Position numbers and translations under genes: made by a program. The notes beneath the pieces are model-generated. The model was given only the letters and a program-made list of their open reading frames with translations. It did not search any database and was not told the origin of the DNA. From Polytrichum commune (Eukaryota > Streptophyta > Polytrichopsida > Polytrichales > Polytrichaceae), in NCBI GenBank assembly GCA_950295325.1, contig OX485804.1:15562001-15626000 (forward strand): a DNA stretch of 64,000 bases, written 5' to 3'. Numbering within the stretch: the stretch's first letter is position 1; each line of letters opens with the position of its first letter. Below are positions 57,601 through 64,000 of this stretch, in pieces.

Positions 57601-60600
57601 CCATTATATCTGGTATTGGAGGGGATCTTGAGACTGCATCTAGTATCCAAAACAGACCTAGATCAGGTACAGAGATTCATTCCCCTACTTGTGTCACCCT
57701 CTCTCATGTTCGACCTGAAGTGCGCCAAGTTATTCCGTCATTTTTTTAATGCCATGATGATCTCTTTAATCTCATCAACCTGAGAAGCTTTAGAGACCAT
57801 AGGGGCTTGGCTCTTAGACACCGGTCTTTTTGTTTTGTGTTTTTTCATACATGTTTAGATGCCAGCCCTCAGAGACAAGGACATGGCAGGCAGTGGCCAA
57901 AGAATTTCAGGTGCCTTTAAGGTTGTGCAGGTGTGAGCAAAGACTTGGGCTCTTGGATCTGGGCCCCAATCTTTTTTTTGGCTTTTTTCATACATGTTTA
58001 GATGCCAGCCTCAGAGCCAAGGCCCTCAACCATAGCAGGCATAGTCATCAGTTTATGATTCTATGAGTTATGAAAGTTATGTGGTCATTGGGGATATCCT
58101 TGTGCTTTTTAACTTGGTGTCTGGTCAATCATCACTTAATTTATATGTTTTGGTGGCATTTTGGTGACCTTTGACAGGTGACGAGGGTAGTAAGCGAGGG
58201 TGGATGCAGTCTGCGAAGTCTATGATGTCTCGTGTTGCGGAGCAGGTCTCCCAGGTCTGTACCTTAAGCTAATCTAAATCAGTTGTTATGCAAAAGGGTG
58301 GATTTGCACATGCTCTATGAAGAAAGGAATGTGAGGCTCTCTACCATTGGAATTAGGACAATGCAATTGAGTGTCTAGTTTCAGCTCCATACTTACATGG
58401 TCACTCTTAATCAGATGTCTATATTTGAGAGGTATGTGGTATGGCTTGTAGTCATGAACGGACACAAAAGTACACTTGTTACCATGAGATTGGACTATGC
58501 ACATTAAGCAAATCAACTGTTGTAAGTTCAATTGTTTACACACGTCAGAGTGCCTATGTGATCATCTAATGTGAATGAGAACCTTCACTTTGATCTCTTT
58601 CAACATTTGCAGCTCATGAAACTTTGAGTCTGAAACTTGAATCGATAATCTTGGTGAATTATTGCAAATTCTAACCACATGAGATAATTCAATGTCCAAA
58701 ATTATATGTGGAGCTGGAAGTGCCCACAAGAGGGCCACATACCTTACTAGCAGTGAGATGCTTATATGCAGCTTGTGGATAAAGACTTTTCTGTCTTTGT
58801 TCTTGTACAGGTGCCCTTATTGCTGAAAATCAGGTTAGTGTCACTGAAGGGCACTATGTTAATAAGGCTGAGGGCTCCTCCTTCTGATCGAATCTGGTTT
58901 GCTTTTAAGGAGCCACCTGAAATTGATCTGGAGCCAGAGCCGTGTATTGGTGATCACAAAATCAGCAGCGGACCTCTGGGTGCTCTCATTGCCAATCAAC
59001 TTATGGTACCACCCACTGCACTGTAATTCTAAGCAGCTTGTTATGTGGTCAGCTTATTGTCCCAAGTCCTTGTATATAAGAGTTATCCTTTAACTCAACA
59101 TGACTCTTGGTCGGGAGTTGGTTGTTTTGGATACAATATCTTCCATGGTGAGCAAGTCTTATGTGCATGCTTGGAGGTAGTGTGGAGGTAGTGTGGAGGT
59201 TTGGCTGAAGAACTTTCTATATCAGTTCATTGAGGGTCAAACTCATTTTGGCATGCTGAGAGGCGCTAAAATGAGTTTGGTCCTCAGTAAACAAACATAG
59301 GTTGTCCGTTCAAATGTAAGTGCTGCCTCCAAGCAGGCACCACAAGTGGAAAGGAATTACTGATATTGTATGCAAAACAACAATGAAAAATCACAGGGTA
59401 CCAACTCTTGACAAAAAGTCCCATCTAGTTAAGAGGATAACTTCAATGTACAGAAATTTTGAGCCATGATGTATTAACTCCATAATGGTAACATGGCTTT
59501 GTTCTATTGAACAATTCAGTGTATAATATCGTGATGGTTTCGCTGAGTTTTATGATGGTTTTGAATGTGAAACTTGTGTGGCACATGTGCATAGGTGCAA
59601 ATTCGTGAGTCGCTGGTCATGCCGTATTGTGAAGATTTATTTGTTCACTGGATGCTGGGTGAGAGAGACGACTGGCTTCCTCAAAGTGCTGTCCCACTTC
59701 CGTTCCATTCGTTGCAGACTGAGCAGCAGAATTCAAAACAAAACAACCACAAGAACGGCGATGAAAGTTCTTCGAAGAATGGCCACCCAGCTCTTACCCA
59801 CTCACAAAGCACCCTCAATGGGCAGAATAAATCCACAAACCTACATCCACAAAAATCTCTCCCCGGGCCAATGAAACCTCCTCAAGGACCACCAAGTTCC
59901 ACTACCATTGGGCCAGCAAAATCACAAACAGGGCTGCCTCCTTTACAACAGATTCCGCATTCCGAGACACCAAAATCTCAACCTCAGGTCTCCCACTCTC
60001 AAAGTAGCGTTCACGTCTCAAACTCGACGATACAGCCCCAGAGATCAGCAAGTGCGTTCCAGTTGAACTCGGAGGTTTCTCGACCTTTAGGAGGAATAAC
60101 TGGGTCCACACCGTCAATACGGGAAGACACAGAATCTGATTTAAGGAGACCTTTGTTAGAAAGTGATGAGTATAGTAAAGAGAAGACAGTGGGATCTAGT
60201 AGAGAATCTGATGCAGGCATGTCCAACCGAGTTGTAGATGCTCAATTAATTGATTTCCAACATCAATCGGAGGGCTCCGCTTCAGAGAATGATCAGCATT
60301 ATTCGTCTAGTCAGGTTTGTTTTCCTCCTAACTCTTCTTTGAGGATGGTTGGCATATTCTACTCTAAATTTAGGAATTTTGGAACATTAGGCGCATGGGC
60401 ATTGACACAATCACTGTTCCACAGTTCCAAAGCAACAGACTGTCGATGGCATATTGAGTGGACATTATAGGGATGGCCTAGGACATTAATTCATGTGCAT
60501 GGGTGCAAATGGGTTGGGATGGCATAGGTTCAAATTAGTCTACAGACATCCTAGATCTTTGGAATGGCAAGGATGCATGTGCATTAATGCAGTTGCTTTC

Positions 60601-61480
60601 CAAAGTTCCAAAATGGTTGAATGTCGACTGCATAGATGGCATGGGTCATTAATTCACTGCACAGGTGCAAATGGGCTGGGACAACACATGTCCAAACTAG
60701 TCTACTATACATTTTGGAACTTTTAGAATAGCAAGGGTGCATGTGCCTTGACGTAGTCACCGTTCCAAAGTTCCCAAACAGCCAACTATCGATGGCGGCA
60801 TGGTGAGTTGACACTGCATGGATGACCCATGACATTAATTTATTGCATGGGTGTAAAGGGCTGGGACAACATAGTCCCAAACTAGTCTAGGTACTGCACA
60901 TTTTGGAACTTAAGTATGGCGAGTGTGTGTGTGCATAGACGTAGTCGCCATTTCAAAATGATTGACTGTTGACGGTGTTGACGGTGGCATGTTGAGTAGA
61001 CACTGCATGGATGGCCCTTGACATTAATTCATATGCATGGGTGTAAATAGGTTGGGAAAACACCAGCCCAATCTGGTCTACTATATGTTTTGAAAAGGTG
61101 CATGTGTGTGGACACAATCACCGTTCCAAAATGCCAAAATGGCTGATGGTTGACGGCGGCATGTTGAGTGGACAGTGCAGGGATGGCCCAAAACATTAAT
61201 TTATAAGCATGGGTGCAATGGGCCGAGACGGGATGGTCTCAAAATAGTTCAGTTACATGATGATTGTTCTTTTGATTGCACTCTTCTAATGGAGTCACAG
61301 GTTGCCCACCAGGAACCAGCAAGAGAAGTAGACTCAAATCCAAGGGTGTCACGGCGTACAAAGATGCTGTCGTTGGGGAAGATGGTTGGGAGTCGTTTAC
61401 AGACTACAGTCATGGAGAGAATACGGGAAAGAAAATCAGATGGTGGTGAGGGTTCTGCTCATTCCCAGACTAGAGGATAG
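54654..61480 (+). CDS. SMP-domain (TEX2-like, DUF2404) lipid-transfer protein with PH-like domain
   Basis: Eight coding exons (54654-54878, 55580-55869, 56238-57051, 57333-57666, 58178-58254, 58811-59005, 59595-60314, 61301-61480) keep phase throughout and give 944 residues. A membrane segment (FLGGILLLAVVEFFLLVYVV) lies near the N-terminus. A PH-like domain is split by intron 2 (GDLWVAPVPFPEGEWS, then FPIKLHHPSRNVY and EAWCEVLRVAARG). An acidic linker leads to the SMP domain, from about residue 425 to 675: LNMIVARLYFDFYHSS, TPSYIKGITINELKLGDYPP, LALEIDLEWHGKGF, VPLLLKIRLVSLKGTMLIRL and WFAFKEPPEIDLEPEP. SMP domains form lipid-carrying tubes at ER contact sites (yeast Nvj2, animal TEX2). The tail of exons 7-8 is Ser/Gln/Pro-rich and basic. 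Intron 3 uses a GC donor. No defects seen. Confidence 0.9.
54915..55425 (+). repeat. Intron-1 tandem duplication of about 250 bp
   Basis: The first block (about 54922-55125) and the second (about 55186-55420) share CCTAGATTGTTGTxxTACAT, ATACACAGCTTGATGTAG-like, TTAATTAGCCTTATCCTTTG and CTCAGCACTGCC in order. The copies differ by indels, so it is an old duplication confined to intron 1 of the SMP gene. Confidence 0.75.
57052..57332 (+). other. GC-AG intron 3 of the SMP gene
   Basis: Protein continuity (DYIQQLFQ then RLMSKVKTPSYI) places the donor at CCAG|GCAAGTTC and the acceptor at GGGTACCAG. Using the downstream GT (GCAA|GT) would break the frame. Same donor consensus as the PAP intron. Confidence 0.75.
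57838..58025 (+). repeat. Short duplication in intron 4
   Basis: TTTTTTCATACATGTTTAGA followed by TGCCAGCC...CAGAG occurs at about 57840 and 57977, a ~137-bp direct duplication inside intron 4 of the SMP gene. Confidence 0.75.
60370..61245 (+). repeat. Intron-7 tandem array, about five units of 163-188 bp
   Basis: The landmark ACATTAATTxAT (or TCATTAATTCAC) recurs near 60483, 60646, 60832, 61020 and 61193. Each is followed by GCATGGGTGxAAA-type sequence and, further on, CCAAACTAGTCTAC and TTTTGGAAC. Units carry GACGGCGGCATGTTGAGTGG-like blocks. The array fills most of the last intron and ends just before exon 8. Confidence 0.85.
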
Positions 61481-64000
61481 ATTGGCTGATTTGTGGGGTA
61501 TGGGAGGGGTTATCTTATTACCAAGGGAAATTGAGGTGCATTGAATTGTATGAGTCTCAATCAGCATATCTGTAGATTTATGCAGATGATGTTGAGCAGA
61601 GTTTATTCCAAAGTGATTCGTTCAGCCAAATTTTCACAGGAGAGAAAGCATGCTGGTGTAAGGAGGGAATATATGCTTATGTGAAGTTGAGTTAGGAGAG
61701 CAAATTGCTCCATGATTGGAACTTTGAGTTGGTTTCAGAACAGCATGTAATTTGATTGAAATAGCAGACTATGCAGACTCAAGAAGATATATTCAATTTT
61801 TTTAATACTTTGAGAGACTCACTCGAGAACTCACTGGTAGATAGGTAGCTAGGTAGCTAGGTATCTTGAAGATTATACTTCCTAGTGGGTACATCATGCC
61901 AGATGAACTTAACCAGTGTAGGGATTTTTTGCCACAATTATGCATCTTGTTTCATTTGACATTCCAAAGTTAATAAATTCTAAGAATACAGAATAAAAAA
62001 AACAAGCTAATTAGCAAGTTCTGCAAGCATTGCCCTCAGGTTTTGGTTATGTAGTCTCTTGATAGTCTGAAACAAGTGTTCCCCTCTTGATCCCCTTCTA
62101 ACTCTTGGAGAGTCTGGTATAGAAATCTTGGATTCTCGAACCCCGAATTAGCAAGTGGAATATATTTTTGATTTTTGTGAGTTGCCGAAACATGGCTCCA
62201 AGATGTTCCCTGCCACCTCGCTCCAAATTCAGCCAGAATCTGAAACTTGGAAGCAGGGAGCATCTGTGGGTGCCACATGGCAGTGGGGATTGGCCACCTC
62301 CTACCTCAACCGATAATTCCTGAAAAGGCTACCGGGTAGGATGCCACTGAGGCATGGGCTCTGAAGTGGAAACCTAGCCACCCACACTGCAATTAGGTTG
62401 ATCCATGTTAATTTGTCGGCCTTGACACTATTTTGAGTATTTATGACCACAATAATATTATATATGAATTTATTCTTATTATGATTACTATGTGGACGAG
62501 TAAAAGAAGTTATAAGCTGTGTTTTTTAAGTATGACCCAAGGTAATTTGCATGGATAAAGTGTCAACTTATTTGTGAGGTCAACTGAATTGCAGTGATAG
62601 AATAAGCACCATGCTACAAAAGATTCACTTTGGTGAAGTTGGTCATGGAGCTATTGAGACTTGGCTTTTACAGGGTGGGCACAACAGAGGCCGACAGAAT
62701 TGCCTTTCTGAGCTTGCTAAAGTTCAGAACGAAGTGTCCGAGAGGGTCCCTGGTGGTAAGAAGAAGGCACTGAGACAGGGAGATTGTGGCATGTCATTGG
62801 GCATATTCAAAAGGCAGGTTATTATACCTATCGCCAACTAAACCCAACCCAGTAGAGAAAGGGAATCACATGCTACATGGGTTGAGCTAAATTCAATGTG
62901 TGGGTGTGGTTGCGTGCCAAATTTGATGGAACTATTTAGGTGTATTGGGCATGGCCAGGGGAATCCAACATACACATATCGTGAGTGGTTCATCCATTAG
63001 AGTGTTTTTTTTGAATAGGGTAGGTCTCTCATGTTGTGTTTCTTGTTGTGGTGGGTATGGCTTTCATGTAATGTGTGAAGCTTATGACGTAAGGTAGATG
63101 GGTCTTGAGTGGCTCGTTTTCCTGAATCGGGCCCCTATATTTGATTGGTATGTAGTTCGGTGAGGATCAAAGAGAAAACACCATAAAGTACACATCATTA
63201 AAAGAGATTGGACTACGTCTCCAAATATTAATAACTACTCTACATTCAATAGTGAACACAATGGCAAGAACCTATGTATCCAGTTTACAAATCAACATAC
63301 ATGCGCTCTCGATAATCATAAGTTATTCAAGGGAGTTCCGGTTTTCAACATGATTTTTTTTTTGTAGATGTTTCACTGTAGATTTGCTACTGCAACATGA
63401 GTTTTGTTGTGTGAATCTGATCGGTAGAAGTTGAAGAACGTAAAAAAGGAACCGAATAACACCCCACATACCTTAAATGTAGAGACATGGCTGAAGAGCA
63501 CGAGACATCGTGGGCATGGGAGATGGAATGGGGAAGGCAGCTAGGGGAAGAGCCCATGTGTAAGGCCCATGTGTAAGGAGCTTTGCAGAAATACCATTGG
63601 AAGGCATTGTGGCACTCAAATTGTACCATTGACATGAGTTTTGAAAATACGTGTGCGCTAAATTTTTTGTTGTGGGGACTACACCGTTTGCAATATTTAG
63701 TGTCACATGTGTAGTAGTGAGATCACTTACCCTAATTTAAGGCATATGCTAGGTTACACTAATGACCAACAACTTCATCATTAGTGTCACCCGGGGGGGG
63801 GGGGCAGTGTGTTAAAAAGTTAAGGATATAGGTGCGAACAACCACTATTTTATAGGGGGGTATTACTTTCAATTCTCTTCTTTTTTTCACATGCTATCAT
63901 TATGTAATTTTCTACTTTGGGTTAATACAAAAATGGCTTGGATTACTTATAATTTCAAATTACTTGTTATTCCATACCCTATAGTACTTTAAAGATGTCG
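61481..64000. other. 3' flank of the SMP gene and unassigned DNA
   Basis: The first ~500 bp probably hold the 3' UTR; an AATAAATTC at about 61971 could serve in polyadenylation. Further on I see no gene. A 76-codon frame at 62611-62841 has no domain. TATTTAGTGTCAC words near 63693 and 63782 hint at another relic of the CACTAAATAT MITE family, and a G-run lies at 63793-63804. Confidence 0.5.

Noticed and set aside
1-64000. tRNA, rRNA or known miRNA genes
   Set aside because: No tRNA B-box/cloverleaf, rRNA stretch or familiar conserved plant miRNA sequence was recognised by eye. A covariance-model search would be needed to exclude them.

Overview
The window is nuclear DNA from a plant. It holds two spliced, intact-looking genes: a purple acid phosphatase of the C-terminally anchored PAP2/PAP9 type, and an SMP-domain (TEX2-like) lipid-transfer protein. 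These sit in about 50 kb of old transposable elements with A/T-rich intergenic DNA. No operons, bacterial signals, rRNA, tRNA or CRISPR array were seen. The PAP2/PAP9-type protein and the chromodomain Gypsy element point to a land plant with a repeat-rich genome. I cannot name the species.

Layout. 0-1.1 kb: hAT-like MITE copies and a broken hAT transposase tail. 3.2-12.8 kb: one large, decayed LINE with an RNase H domain, read on +, broken up by a 1.2-kb solo LTR, a hAT-like MITE and at least two other inserts. 12.8-15.8 kb: low-repeat DNA with a possible minus-strand promoter. 15.8-17 kb: a 51-bp tandem array, a long hairpin and a PIF/Harbinger-type MITE. 17.4-20.8 kb: a DNA transposon with 31-bp terminal inverted repeats (TIRs) and a degenerate transposase of the HTHEDVD type. 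22.2-24.5 kb: a cluster of MITEs. 26.4-35 kb: a minus-strand chromodomain Gypsy element whose 5' end has snapped back into a 1-kb palindrome and whose pol is split by a 1.3-kb insert; an inverted duplication lies on both sides. 38-42.8 kb: the PAP gene (+). 43.4-47.7 kb: more MITEs and a 1.39-kb nested non-autonomous element. 47.7-53.5 kb: unassigned DNA. 53.6-61.5 kb: the SMP-domain gene (+, eight coding exons plus a 5' leader exon). 61.5-64 kb: unassigned.

The two genes are not obviously linked in function. The PAP is probably a tail-anchored phosphatase of organelle outer membranes. The SMP protein is probably an ER-anchored lipid carrier at membrane contact sites. Both contain an intron that appears to use a GC-AG splice pair with the strong donor AG|GCAAGT.

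Most interesting signals: the LTR/primer-site palindrome at 33551-34550, the transposon at 17401-20772, a hAT-like MITE family with verifiable 8-bp target duplications beside a hAT transposase relic, two MITEs sharing one TA dinucleotide at 22580-22581, and an intronic array of about 163-188 bp units in the SMP gene. All family assignments come from reading motifs; no database search was run.
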